The notes below the pieces were generated by a model. That model was given only the letters and a program-made list of their open reading frames with translations, had not been told where the DNA came from and did no database searches. This document shows, in pieces, positions 11,650-23,362 of a DNA stretch of 64,000 bases (position 1 is its first letter; every line of letters begins with the position of its first letter). Both the position numbers and the translations under genes were made by a program. The stretch spans positions 620,001-684,000 of the forward strand of contig JASBNA010000008.1 of NCBI GenBank assembly GCA_038087015.1, read 5' to 3'. The DNA is from Cerrena zonata. Lineage: Eukaryota; Basidiomycota; Agaricomycetes; Polyporales; Cerrenaceae.

Positions 11650-12486
11650 GGGTAGTTGTGTGTTTTGAATATATTCCTCAGAAATGCTCAATTCGCGCAT
11701 ATATTTTTGAGTGATGTGAAACACACGCATTCAAAGACTGCAATACCAGAATGCAAGACCCCATTAAGCCAACCACAATGCAATACTACAAGGCCAGATA
11801 CAGACTCAACAGTGTCACAAGGAACATCTAAGATGTCAATAGCATGATGTTTGGCCACCTCATCCCATAGTAACTCTGTGAGACGTGTTGACCACTTATC
11901 TTTAGCATAGCCATCACTGAGCTTGGTCAAGAAACTAGCCTCCAGTGTGATATGCACATTTCCAACAGAAATGATTAGAGAGTGTTGACAAGTAGCTATA
12001 CTAGACAAGGCACTATGCAAGAGGGACATGACAGTGATAGTAATTGGGTTAGCTATACCAGGGTATCAAGACATAGAATTGGCAGGAGTATTCTCAGATC
12101 CCGGTAGATAGATAATATTGTAGTTGTATTGAGCTAAAAACTTCTGCTACCGAGCTTGTCAATATTATAGATGCTTCTGAGCGCCAAAGTTCTCCAAGGT
12201 ACAGTGATCAGTATACATGGTAAATGGCACACTAATAAGGTCAACTTGCCTGAATAATTGACAGTAATTTCTTCTTGTAGACAGAGTAGTTGAGCTCAGC
12301 TCCCTTCAGCTGCATGGACTCAAAGGCAACCAGGTGAGCAGTTTCAAAAGAGGGTCTATAGCTAAGCACAGCTCCAGTACAATAGTTGCTAGCATTGCAC
12401 AAGACAAAAATCCTATTGTCACCTATATTTTGGTGGTCAATGACTGTTAAATATTCATAACTGGTCACCAAATCTTTGATTGCATT

Positions 12487-12605
12487 ACTAGGTCAGAAAC
12501 CTAATTTTAAGCTTAATAAAAAGGTGGAAAATCAGTTATAAAATGTAATGATTTTCAAGCAACTTTTCCAGCCAAAAAAATGAAATAAAATTCAAAGTTC
12601 TTACA
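12487..12605 (+). repeat. left arm of foldback MITE
   Basis: About 119 bp that pair with the right arm with roughly ten differences. The first positions are ACTAGGTCAGAAACCTAATT. Confidence 0.85.
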
Positions 12606-12741
12606 ACATTCTATGCATTCAAAAAATAAATATAAAACTTTAAGTTTTTAGGATAGAAAAACTGTATTGTGAGTGGAAATTCACAGTTTTATGCTTCATA
12701 TTTTCTCAAAATTTTGTTGAATTCTTGTATTCACAAATTGT

Positions 12742-12859
12742 TCTAAGAACTTTGAGTTTTATTTTTTTTTTTGGCTAAAAAAGTTGCTTGAAAATCATTA
12801 CATTTTATGACTGATTCTCTACCTTTTTATCAGGCCTAAAATTAGGTTTCTGGCCCAGT
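12742..12859 (-). repeat. right arm of foldback MITE
   Basis: Inverted copy of the left arm, ending ...GGTTTCTGGCCCAGT on the plus strand, next to the duplicated GCATT. Confidence 0.85.
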
Positions 12860-13741
12860 GCATTGAAGGCAACAGCATGATCAGCAGTTCAGACAAAGTC
12901 ATCATCGGTGTCCTTCATAGTAAGCTCGTTTAGTAGTCCCATATAAGAAGTGAGGACAGGCAAGAAATTTGAGATGTAATGAATGAGACCCAGAAATGTG
13001 CAGACATCAGTGGGAGTTTTGTGTTGGCCAGTCAAGGATGTGTTGTGCCTTCTTTCCATCAGCTTCAATACCATGCTGAGAGATATAATGACACAAGAAA
13101 TCCAGCTCAATGCAAAACAGCTGAGTCTTCTTCAGAGAGCAGTAGAGAGAAGCTTCACAAAGGGCCTGCAAGATTGTAGCAACATTCTGATGATGTTCAT
13201 TGAGGCTCTGAGACCAGATGATGATGTCATTGAGGTAAACATGACAGATGGTACCTATAAGGACGTAAAGCAGCAAACATGTAGCACTGATGCATAGCAG
13301 GAGTATTATGCAGTCCCTGTGGCATGACCAACCACTCATATAATCTGCAAGGTGTTGTGACAGTGGTGTATTTGATATCATCCAGATGCATGTGGGTTTG
13401 AAATAACATGTTCATCATATCTATTTTTGCCCAGATCTTATCTTTACTACAGTCAGACAGGATTTCAGCAATAGTAGAGAGGGGGTGTACATCCGGCGGT
13501 GAATTAGCATTCAGTACTCAATAGTCATTTACCCACTGAGGGTCAGCAGTAGGGTTGGACTTGGGAATAATGAAAGCAGGAGATGTGTATGAGCTAGACA
13601 AAAGATGAATACAACCAGCAGCAAGGTGATTGTCCAAGAGATGTCACTAAGCTTCACAGTACTGTTTAGGGCAACTGTACATACAATGTGTGATATTCAT
13701 GTTAACATCATGCAAACAGATGCAATAGTGAACATCATTGA

Positions 13742-14481
13742 TGTCCTGCACGAAACAAGTTTCACCCAGAATCATGAAGAAAACAGACAATTATGCACCA
13801 TTTCTCACCTTTTACTTTCATTTTATATATCTTACTTTGATATGATTACTTATGATAAGAATCTTTTCTATACTACAGAACTATAAATAAATAAATAACT
13901 AAGTAGAACTTACCAGAACCTTCTACCAAAGTGATAGAACTTTGCAGAACCTTCTGTTTCCTTCTCACTCTTTCTATTTATTTCCATTTCTTTCTATTGT
14001 TTTCTGAGACATTTTTTTGACTGCTTAGTAATAGACATTCTTACACTTTCTGTCACTTTCTGGAGACTTCTGAGGCTCCTGATTGGCTACTCAAAAGTGG
14101 GCATTTTAGTATATATAGAGGCCCAAATTCTGCATGTACTTTAGCTACTTTGCTTCTCTTGAACAGTTCAAGTGATATTTAAGACAAGTTTTCCCCACAA
14201 GTTATAAGTTTAGGATCTAAGTTAGTCCCTCTTCAAGTTATATTCAGTATTATTGAACTTTTGACAAGTTGATCATCAGAGCATAGCTGCTCGTTGTTAT
14301 CAGTACCCCTATCTCATCGAAGACATTACAATCAAATTTGAGTGTACTTCAAACCTCTCAAATCAAATGAACAATAGGGATAGTCAATGTAATGTCTCAT
14401 TCACAATTCTCTGTAGGAAGGACTGTTCTATTCTAAGATTTACATCTTAAACTGTTAGAGTTTTTATCTTTTCCCATAACA
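13742..14481 (+). mobile_element. probable solo LTR inside the Gypsy pol remnant
   Basis: The Gypsy minus-strand protein is interrupted between DIPSLHHLPN (ends near 14,485) and DVHYCICLHDVNMN (starts near 13,738), adjacent in related proteins. The intervening ~740 bp begins TGTCCTGCACG and ends CCCATAACA on the plus strand (TG...CA termini). It contains a TATATATAG promoter-like box near 14,110 with a GATTGG box upstream, as in an LTR promoter. The flanking target duplication is imperfect (ATTGA versus TTAGG-like), so exact ends are uncertain. It has no coding capacity. Confidence 0.5.
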
Positions 14482-16560
14482 TTAGGTAAATGGTGGAGGG
14501 AAGGAATGTCGGTGAGGAAACAATCTACAAACTTTTTCCACATAGCATGCTTCTCCTTTGCAAATTGATCAAGAAGGGTAAGTTCCTCAATATGAGTATG
14601 AATAGCACTGATAACTATCACTTTTTTTTTTGGAAATGATGCAAGTGCATTATTTCGCGGGTGGAGCTCATGAATCACATCATGTTGTTGGGAATAAAAA
14701 AGTTTGTTCTCTAGGACAGTAGTCTCCTGTTGGAGTACTTCAGCTTTGTATGCGGCATGCAATTGTTTTGCATGAGCTGCCCGACACTTAGCTACTGAAG
14801 GAGGCACAGGTGTAGTAGGAGGCCCAGGTTGATGAATGTCTAAACTAGAAGGCTTATATATGCAAGCACCCATCTCATGGTCCGTGACAATTTTATTTCT
14901 GTGAAACCATACAAGACCAAGTATGACAGGAACACACAATTTGGGAACAATGACAGCATGTACAGTGCAAGCCGTAAATGATAAATCCAGAGATGAAACT
15001 TTTAATTTGACCTATTCTTTACCATCCTGAGACTCTCCATCTCAACCCCATGCAGCTCCCATTAGAAAGGCATGATGCAATTTGTGTCATCATAGATTAA
15101 GCTGAGTGGCTAGCTCATCTTTAATCAAGACTGTGAGACAACCATTGTCAATCAGCATGTCAATAGGGTGGGAGATAGAGGAAGGACTATGAATGACAGC
15201 AGGCCAGAGAATGTGAGGAACTGAAAGCAAAGAACAAGATACCTACTTGTCACTTGAATCTGAATAATCATCACTGGTGTCCAAGACACACATAGCTCCA
15301 ATGAGAACATTATCCCCTACTCTATTAGAAGAGGGGTTGGTGTTTGTGATGTTGTTAAGGTCGGTAATAGCATCAATGGTTATCGAGGTATGACAATTGC
15401 AAGGGAACTTCATTTTGTTTTGACTAGAGCCCAAACCACCCTGAGTAGTGATTAAAGATAGTTTGGTAACTGGCCTGTAGTTGTCATGATCAATGTTGAG
15501 GCAGTGACACTTGAAGCAACCATTGTACTTGTGTAGTATGTGTTTCTCTTCTTTGATCAAGGCAGGGGGGTGACATTTAGAATAGAAGATAGTGGTACCA
15601 GATGAAGTGTGCTGATAACGAGAGAGGCAATTGGTTTAGCACATATTCCCTTGAGTAGCAAGAGCCAAATTGATATATGCATTGATGTGAGCATGATCTT
15701 TCAAGCATTGTGTGTCAACACAACCAAGAGTTTCCTTCCATTCCTTAAAGTAGTGAATAGACTTGATGGAGTCATGGTTGGCAGCCTCATAAACATCTTC
15801 AACTGTATTGGCAGTGAGATGAGCACAAAGACAAGTATTATCAAAGTAGGAGAAGTTGCCCTTAAGCAAGGTATTTTTCTTCTTCAGTGAGATAACCCAG
15901 TCCTTGAACAGTTCAATATCTCTCTGCCAGGAATGAATGAATAATGAATATAACAATGTCATCCTCCCAACCAGATTTCAGCCAGTGTTTCCTAAGCAGG
16001 CCTATGAATATGTCAAAGTTGAGTTCATCAAATGTGTCAGAATCCATCATATACCAGTCAGAGACCAAGAGGTCCTGCAATCCAGTAGCAGCAGTGGGAA
16101 CATAGTCAGCAGGGAGTAGTTTTCTATTGATCTTGAAATACTGGTGGCAACAATGAACCCAATCAGCAAGAACCTCAGGTTGAATTTTCCCTGAGGTCAA
16201 CAATAGAATAGATTTCAGAATTGCAGTCACAGAGGCAATAGAGTTGTTGTTTGACATGGCGGGCAAGAAGGGAGACCCAAAACCTGCAAAGTCAGAATCA
16301 GAAGCAACAGGTAACTCCTGTTCAGCTTGAGTCAAGTCCTCCAAAGAGGGCACAGATGACAGTGAGGGAGAGGAGACAGCAGCAGCAGAAGACTTGATGG
16401 CAGGCAGCGGGTCAATGGAGACCATGTCAGTGTCAACTGATAAAGGGGCAGTGTTAGCTGTTCTGCTATGGATGAATGGTGATAGCATGAGAGAGAGAGA
16501 TGGACAGCATGTAGAAAACAATCAGCGGGTGGGTGCATGTGTGCTCAACATATGGAACCC

Positions 16561-17163
16561 AGGGAAAAGCAGATGAAGTTGTGTAAAGTTCAAAAAAAAA
16601 CATAAGCCAATAGGCTTCACTAGTTCAGATAGAAACAGAACAGGCACAAAGAATCTTTGTTAGTGGCAGCAAGAGGGAAAGAGTGAGCTGCCATAATGAG
16701 AGGTTGAGTTGAACTATATAAAGGGAAAGGAAAAGAAGCTGTACTATGTAAGTGTCCAATTAGGAAGGTTGTATACAAGAGTGAGGGAGATTGCAGGATG
16801 TCTGTATCAGGAAGGACCTGATGGAGGGCTGTAACCATAGTAGGGTTACACAGCCATGTGGTTAATTACCTAAGTATAGAAGCTAAGAGATTTTGCCTTC
16901 CTTGTAAAAGTCTCATAGTATAAATACTCATCTTGCTCATTGTATTTCCTTAGTATGAAGCTTGACTTTAATTTGTCCTCATACCTCTGACCTCTGTGTG
17001 ATTGGCTACTTCTCTGACTTAGGACTTGATTTTGGTTTAGTCCACTGTCTTAACTTCAAACCCCTTCACTTGTCTTCTAGAGTTTACCTAGTTGACAACA
17101 TTGAATCCCAGCAAAACACTCTAGTGACTATTCTAGTATCTCCTACTTACCTTCATCTGTATT
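16561..17163. other. non-coding DNA, possible old Gypsy LTR
   Basis: No coding capacity is seen. On the minus strand a GAGTATTTATACTATGAG promoter-like stretch near 16,920 and an end TATGGTTACA at 16,830 would suit the 5' LTR of the adjoining Gypsy relic, with its outer end near 17,697. No matching 3' LTR was found, so this is a suggestion. Confidence 0.35.
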
Positions 17164-17641
17164 TGTTACAGACCATGTTTTGCCACTTGTCCATTTTTGC
17201 CTTAACCCCTAGTATAGGGTTGGACTTAGGGGATTCTCCAGGGATTCCCCCTTGCTTCTATTTGCATTGCCACAAGTACACTTCTACTTCTGTACCACCT
17301 GACATATAGGCTGCTGCCCACTATACCCACCAGTTGGTATTTCCCTTTGCCCTTTATAGTTATAGTATTTCCCACACATGTCTACCATTGCCAAAGCTTC
17401 TCAGCTTCCCTGTCTTCCCTTGCTTCTGCCTTTCTGCCTGTTTTCCATATCTATAGTTAGCATGCACTGCCTTAGTACACAGACCACCCTAGTTAGTATA
17501 TATAGTTGCTGTGTCTATGGTCAAGCCTGCAAGCTTGATCTACCCATCACTACCAGTCTATATACCTTGTAACACTACCTCACTGTGTGTAGTCTCAGCT
17601 CTACTTGGGTTCATACACTACAACAACACACTGTTGTAACA
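17164..17641 (+). mobile_element. old solo LTR, same family as 3,924-6,400 element
   Basis: 478 bp from TGTTACAGACC to GTTGTAACA, flanked by a perfect 5-bp duplication GTATT (17,159-17,163 and 17,642-17,646). It aligns along its length with the reverse complement of the young LTRs, for example GTGTAGTCTCAGCTCTACTT here versus GTGTAGTCTCGGCTCTACTT. Many differences are CpG to TpG or CpA (GCATGCAC for GCACGCAC, ATCACTACCAG for ATCGCTACCGG). It is a solo LTR left by LTR-LTR recombination, much older than the young element. Confidence 0.9.
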
Positions 17642-17646
17642 GTATT

Positions 17647-18275
17647 CAGGTCTCCTCACATCTCTGAAACCTATAGCTGTATCCTAGAAGGGCACAACAC
17701 ATGAGTTGAAACCAAGCCCATCTATATTAAACTCTCTCTACATTACAGGTTCCAAGTTGCTGACCCACATCTCCTACCCCTTCCTTGACCTCTCTCTCTG
17801 TGACCTCCACATCTTTCCAAGATAGACTATGACAAAGTCTTCAAAAGATGCATGTTGATAGGAAACTCAAAAAATCATAGGAGGCAAAAACTGTTTAATA
17901 TGTCAAACAGTTTCAAGTTGAATAACCATTTCAAGACCAACTCAGAAGTTCAAGTCAGGCAGAGAGTCAATGGTCACTGACTATAGCCATTTATAGCTAT
18001 GGACAGACCACCACTAACCCTCTAGTGATATCACAGTTACAACTGGGGCAGATTGCCAGATATAGCATTTATGAAGTAGCTACAACATGCCAAGGCTATG
18101 CAATTCAAATATCAGCATAACCAAACACCAAGAGACAGGCATAGTTCTCCTCAATTGATTGATGCAACTACTTCACAAAGCACAATAATCATAAACAATC
18201 CCAAAATAAATTTATACTACACAGAATATATTTATGAATTACTATATGCAACATAGAATTGTAGAGAAAAGCAAT
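17647..18275. other. boundary region between island and spf1
   Basis: No gene is supported. Short plus-strand fragments (for example TDYSHL then DITVTTGADCQI) look like decayed mobile DNA. The spf1 3' untranslated region and terminator must lie in the right part. Confidence 0.5.
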
Positions 18276-21200
18276 CTAAGCTGTTTTGGAAGCCTCTAGC
18301 AGTCTTCTACTCTCTCTTCTCTCCTGTCCCTTAGTAATCATATGCTTGGGCTTGAGATCTGCAAACAGATGCTTGCATACTTTCTCTACTATCCAGCATC
18401 CAACAAGATCAAACAACATGGTGGCTGTCAATTGAACCTTGAACTATATAGAGTGATCAGAACTTGGATAACAACATAGAAGTTGGAAAAGGACTTACAG
18501 AATAGTTCATCTCTACAATCTGCAACCACCTATTGAGTTCTGGCACCAAGTCAAGAGCACCAGAGAATGCCACGGCACTCGCGCCAACTAAACCCCAGTA
18601 AAGGGCCGGATTCTCATTGATGCCCTCTCGGAATGGTCGTCCCTAAGACAAAGCATTCATAAGTCACTCGGGACATAAAATTTGATGAAAAGCATACCTG
18701 GAAGTTGATAGCAAACGTCGAAACCTGCTGAGACAATCCAAGAAGGTAAATGGCGGTGTTGAGCAAATTAGGCTCGAATTTCGCATCAAGATCGATGAAA
18801 CCCTCTTGCCTATTCAATGGTTAGTTTCAATTCCTAGCAGTAAATTATACAATACTCACGGTTCAAAGAAGTGAGAGAGCTGGGTGATGTAAACCAAAGA
18901 CGCGATGTGAATAGCAAACTGGATGAGGACCGAGAGGAGAACGTAGAAATTGAAGATGTTGCCCAACGGACGCTCCTTCGAAAGTTTCTCCACAGGCTAA
19001 ACGAGTATTAACATCAAATACGGCACAGGAACGAAAGGGAGCCTACCTTTGCTCGCGAGATGCATAAGAAACAGACCGACATCAGCATACCGCTAATGGT
19101 GACTTGGTAATCCCCAAACTTGACACCATCGAGATACTGGACACTCAAACTGTACGCCGTGATGAGACAATTCAACGCCAGGATCTTGTACATCTGAATA
19201 GTTGCCACAAGAGTACAACGTCCTTGCCTGATGATATGGGTGACTAAACAACAAAGGACACGGTGAGAAACAAATGACGCTTCGAAAATGACTAAGCTTA
19301 CTAGCAGAGACGTTCGACAACTTCGATGTGAACGGTGCGGCGCAAGAAGCATCTCCAAGTTTGATCTTCGGTACGTCTTCCTCGGAATCCATCTCGGCGA
19401 GTTTATCAGTAATAGATGCAAGATCGAACTATAAAAATCCATGAATATCCCAACATCGAGAGAAGTAAACACGAAGACATACCTTTTCCATCGGGTTCTT
19501 CTTCCTCGCAACCTGCATGTTCTCCGCAGCCTTCTTCTGTGCCTCAACCACATCCGGGTACAAATGCGCAATAGCAGGAGGCACCGCTGGAGGAGGTTGG
19601 TTGAACCTCGCCGAGATCTTCAACTGACTTTCATACACCTTCTTCAACCGTTCGTTCCTCTGGTGTTCCGCAATCTTCTGCAAATCCTCCATGGTACCGT
19701 CAAGTAGGGCAACACCGATGTGAGCCTGTTTGAGAGCGCCGACATCGTTCGTACCGTCTCCTGCCATCAGAGTAACGTATCCGAGACCCTTCAGCGAAGT
19801 GAGGATGAACTCCTTTTGCGAGGGCGAGACACGAGCGTAGACCCAGGTGTTTTGAACGAGGTCATTCCAGCTCGGGTGGCCTTCCATGTACTTCAGAGCA
19901 GGTCCAGTAACACAGACATCATACTTGTCGAAAGAGGGAAATATCCAATGGTTTAGAAACGTCGACAGATATTTCGTGTCGTCTTCGGCACTGCGCCAAA
20001 CGAGGCTGTTGGGACCGTTACTAGCATCAAGCACATAGACATCACGGTCGATGATCTCGACTTCACGCGCGACGTGAACGGCCGTCAGGGGTTGTCTCCA
20101 GTAATCATAATGCACTAAATCAGAGCATAAGAACAATAATGAGTCACAGTCGACATAGCACTTACACGATGCGACGAATCCGCGAGCATCTTCAACGACT
20201 CGATGGCGTCGGACTTCAAAGGACAATGGAATACTAAGAAGCCGGAGAAAACAAGGTTCGACTCGACTTGGTCTCTCGGAAGCTTGTTAATCTGCCACAA
20301 ACCATTAATACACCATACCACAAACAAAACATGGAGTACTAACCTTATCCACAGTCAAACCATCAACCTCTTTACATCCCAAAGCAAGTACACGACTTCC
20401 CTGCTTCGTATACTGCTTGTACACCTTATCATAAAACACCGGAATGGTCGTCAACATGCCTCGAATCGTCTCCGGAGCACCCTTGACCGAGACGAGAGCC
20501 TTGCCATTCGGCAAGGTTGATATCGTCGACATACGCTTGAGGGCAGACGAGAACTGGAACCGACGACGGATATGCATCATGGTCCTGTGAGGGGCAGACT
20601 TGTCCTGTGGTGTTACAATATCGCCTAGAACGATTTAATACAGTGTCAGTTGAAATAATACACGTACATACCTCCGTTGAGTTGCCATTGGAGGGCGTCG
20701 AGAGTGGTCTTCTCCATAGGGTCTCCAACAATCGTTCCGTCGTCGAGTCGAACCAGGGCGTGGGCACCAGCCAGACACAATGTTGTTTCCCGACTAGCCT
20801 CGACAACATTGACAAGTTTCATGTGGTCCGAAGCACTGATGAAGGGTCAATGAGGGCGTATCGCAACAGAAAGATTATCATAAACTTACTCGATACCGGC
20901 GACACCTTCGAGAACGAGGTTCTCGGCAGTGATAGTACCCGTCTTGTCGAAACAACAAACATCGACACGTCCAGCGAAGGGGATTCTGAAAGGCTCCGTA
21001 CAGAAAATCGCTACAAAGCAAACTATCAGAATCTTACTCGCCGTAATAGACCGTCAAACTTACCATATTTCGACAACGCAACCAAACTAGCATTGACCGC
21101 CAAACTCAGTTCCATCGGCAACTCCGGAGGAACAACACTCGTGATAATCAACACACAATCCAAAAGTAACTTCGACTTCTTCAATTCCCTCTCGATACCC

Positions 21201-22669
21201 TTCGTCCACACATACCAACTCGCAGCAATGGCGAAGATCAACAAGAACCCGATGAACAAGAAAGACTCAAAGTTGTTGGCAGAGACACGCTCGGAACTGA
21301 AGATCATCGTACGGACGAGTTGTCCTTGTGCCGTTCCGAATCCTGTACGAAGGACGATACCGAGACAACCACCGTCGGGAGTGTCGCCGCCAGTAGTCGC
21401 CTGTAAGACTTTGGTTCCGCTGAAGAGGACGGCGTTCTTGTGGTTTACGTCGACGTCAAGTGTTTCATCCGGTTCCAATAGTTGGATAGATTCCTTCAAG
21501 AGAGGCGTAGACTCGCCAGAAAGCATGGCTTCGTTGACAATACACGTTCCCTTGACGAGAAGAATATCGGCAGGAATGGTCGTTTCATGTGGTTGACGAG
21601 CTACACGATTAAAATTACAAACCATGTTAAATAGTAGCAGAATGCATGTACATACCAATGGATACGATGTCACCGGGAAGGAGGTCGTCAGATTGGATAG
21701 ACACCCATTTTCCGTCTCGTTTAACGTTGACGGCATATGGGACAACCGACATTGTACGGAACTCAGTCAATGTCCTCAAGCGCTGTGAAAAGTGAGTTTC
21801 GACAAGACATGCAACAGTGATACCAATACATACCTGCCAAACAACGGTACACTCGAAAACGACGAGCATAAACAGGGTAAACAGACTGTAGTACCAGTAT
21901 TCATCGAGACACCAGAGAGCAACACAGAATATTTGAAAAACGAAGAAAGGCGCGGTGGCGTGTTCCCCAAATAGTTCGCTAAATGAGGGAATGGGGATAT
22001 TGAATTCATTCTTTCCGTATAGAGGCGTGATTTCAGTAATCTTGGAAGTCGTAAGGCCTTTCGGTTCTCTGTAGGTAGCCAAAGTAGGTTGAGACGAGGA
22101 CGGGTAAGGCAAGACTTCGAAGGTTGGCGGTGAAGTAGACTTGATGACATAGGTGTCCCGTTGGTAGCTAAATGTATAAGACGACAAGTCCGAGGGAATC
22201 CTCTTGGTGATAGGAACGATTTCCCCGGAGCCGCGGTGTACAGCAGGAATCAACCGAATACGGTCGGCCGTTTCAAGAGAGCTTGCCTATAATTGTTCCA
22301 ACATTAGTAAACATGGTGTCTTGGAAAATTTGGGGGGTACGCACCGAAAGCGTTGTAATTCTAGCCCTTGCACCAGTATTCCACTTTGTGACAAGGAAAC
22401 TCAACGCATGACTGACACCTAGAGTAACACAAGCGAGAAAAGTCCATTCTTCGCTCTTGATCCAATCATCGTACTTGATGTAGTAAGCATACGCCAGGAG
22501 AGGGTAAAGCGACAAGAAGGGGACAGTGTATATGTGCAAGTACCAAGGAATAGACTTGTGTAGAGAAGCACCGACGATTTCCGAAGACTCAACCTTTACG
22601 GAAACCCTGTAATAGTGCGTCAGCGGATATGAATTATTTAGGTTCAATTATCTGCACGACAACGTACAT
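18276..22669 (-). CDS. spf1: P5A-type ATPase Spf1 (ER membrane dislocase)
   Basis: A multi-exon gene encoding roughly 1,200 residues. The P5A ATPase family (yeast Spf1, human ATP13A1) extracts mis-inserted transmembrane segments from the ER membrane and influences ER ion and sterol balance. Landmarks in order: [15 protein letters not shown] and N-terminal membrane segments; the actuator motif MLSGESTPL (about 21,510); the phosphorylation site [11 protein letters not shown] (20,934-20,948 for DKTGT); the nucleotide-binding [10 protein letters not shown] (about 20,470); the hinge [15 protein letters not shown] (about 19,745); then C-terminal membrane segments ending [15 protein letters not shown] at 18,276. 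The last exon (18,276 to about 18,439) starts after a GTAAGT...TATATAG intron. The start codon is itself split by an intron: AT at 22,669-22,668, intron 22,667-22,607, G at 22,606, giving M-VSVKVESS as in relatives. All catalytic motifs are intact. Confidence 0.93.
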
Positions 22670-23362
22670 GGCAAGTCACCAAAGCCAAAGGTCAAACGAC
22701 CAAAAGTAGTTCCAGACGAACTAGCGAGCTGCAGGAGATGCAGAGAGAGTTGGAGTAAAGAAACAAGTGGTTTGCTTGACTTTCGTGTGCTGGCCTCGGC
22801 AAGATCTCGGTGACGCATCCCCCGTGACCGTCACAACCTCGATCACTTGAATTCGTGTCCTTCGCGATCGAAACAGTAAACTTGCTCAACATGTCTACAC
22901 TTGCCCAATTTAACTTCTCGAGACCATACAGTACTAGTATAAATTACCTCGGGATAGCCAGTGGCGAACCCAGTTGCCCTCGTTCATGACTACCAGAGCT
23001 TTCACATCCGACACTACCAGTTTGTCGAAGTAAATTCGACCACACGAACCGAACCTAGTGATGCCCAGACATGACGTAGGTCACGGTCAAAGACAAATGC
23101 CAGACGCCTCGAGAGTAGATGAATACGTGTAGGCTACACGTACTCATCCCTCGGAGCGTGCTCAAAATCTCAGACTCGGACACCTGACCGTGACCGTGGC
23201 TTGAGACAGACCCCCGGCCAGTACATCACCGCACGTAGGAGCCCTCGTATAGGTATCTGACATATGACCCTAAACATACACTCGTTATATCAATCCAAAT
23301 AGTAGCCTTCTACGCCTACTAATTCAGGTACCGTTTCATGCTACTAATTTCACCGCATACTT
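22670..23362. other. intergenic, spf1 promoter side
   Basis: 693 bp between spf1 and the next gene, both on the minus strand. It holds the spf1 promoter and 5' UTR and the neighbour's 3' UTR. Several GTGACCGT/ACGGTCAC-like words occur (near 22,830, 23,085 and 23,190), of unknown meaning. No further gene is seen. Confidence 0.5.

Larger units (their letters stand above)
12487..12859. mobile_element. foldback MITE inside the Gypsy pol remnant
   Basis: A 373-bp AT-rich element with long inverted arms (about 12,487-12,605 and 12,742-12,859) that begin ACTAGGTCAGAAACC and ACTGGGCCAGAAACC. The flanks carry a perfect 5-bp duplication GCATT (12,482-12,486 and 12,860-12,864). Removing the element and one copy of the duplication makes the Gypsy frame continuous between the RT-proximal and RNase H parts (HAVAFNAIKDLVTSYEYLT), which confirms an insertion. 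It has no coding capacity, so it must be mobilised in trans. The DNA transposon family is not identified. Confidence 0.9.
11650..16560 (-). mobile_element. decayed Ty3/Gypsy retrotransposon
   Basis: Minus-strand translation across stops gives Ty3/Gypsy order. Gag (about 16,521-15,640) includes ILLLTSGKIQPEVLADWVHC. A zinc-knuckle-like NGCFKCHC lies near 15,515. A protease-like region follows (LIDNGCLTVLI near 15,140) and then the pre-RT linker (14,939-14,485). Reverse transcriptase includes SPAFIIPKSNPTADPQWVND near 13,540 and the YxDD-type box HVYLNDIIIWSQS near 13,225. RNase H follows (DASN-like CNASNYCTGAVLSY near 12,375, YTDHCTLENFG near 12,190), then a short stretch toward the integrase. 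The integrase itself is missing or beyond recognition. Frames are broken by stops, a MITE (12,487-12,859) and an LTR-like insertion (13,742-14,481). It cannot transpose. An LTR with ends TGTAACC...GGGCACA may cover about 16,830-17,697 but has no confirmed partner. Confidence 0.85.
1..18275. other. AT-rich transposon graveyard
   Basis: This stretch is strikingly AT-rich and stop-codon-rich compared with the rest of the window. It holds no intact host gene. The recognisable content is Plavaka, Tc1/mariner and Ty3/Gypsy remnants, a gag-only LTR element, a foldback MITE and LTR fragments, listed separately. The only GC-balanced patch inside it is the young LTR element at 3,924-6,400. The island ends just downstream of the spf1 stop codon. 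Confidence 0.85.

Noticed and set aside
20607..21596. 329-residue plus-strand frame inside spf1
   Set aside because: It is antisense to conserved P-type ATPase exons (DKTGT and actuator regions), has no recognisable domain and spans spf1 introns.
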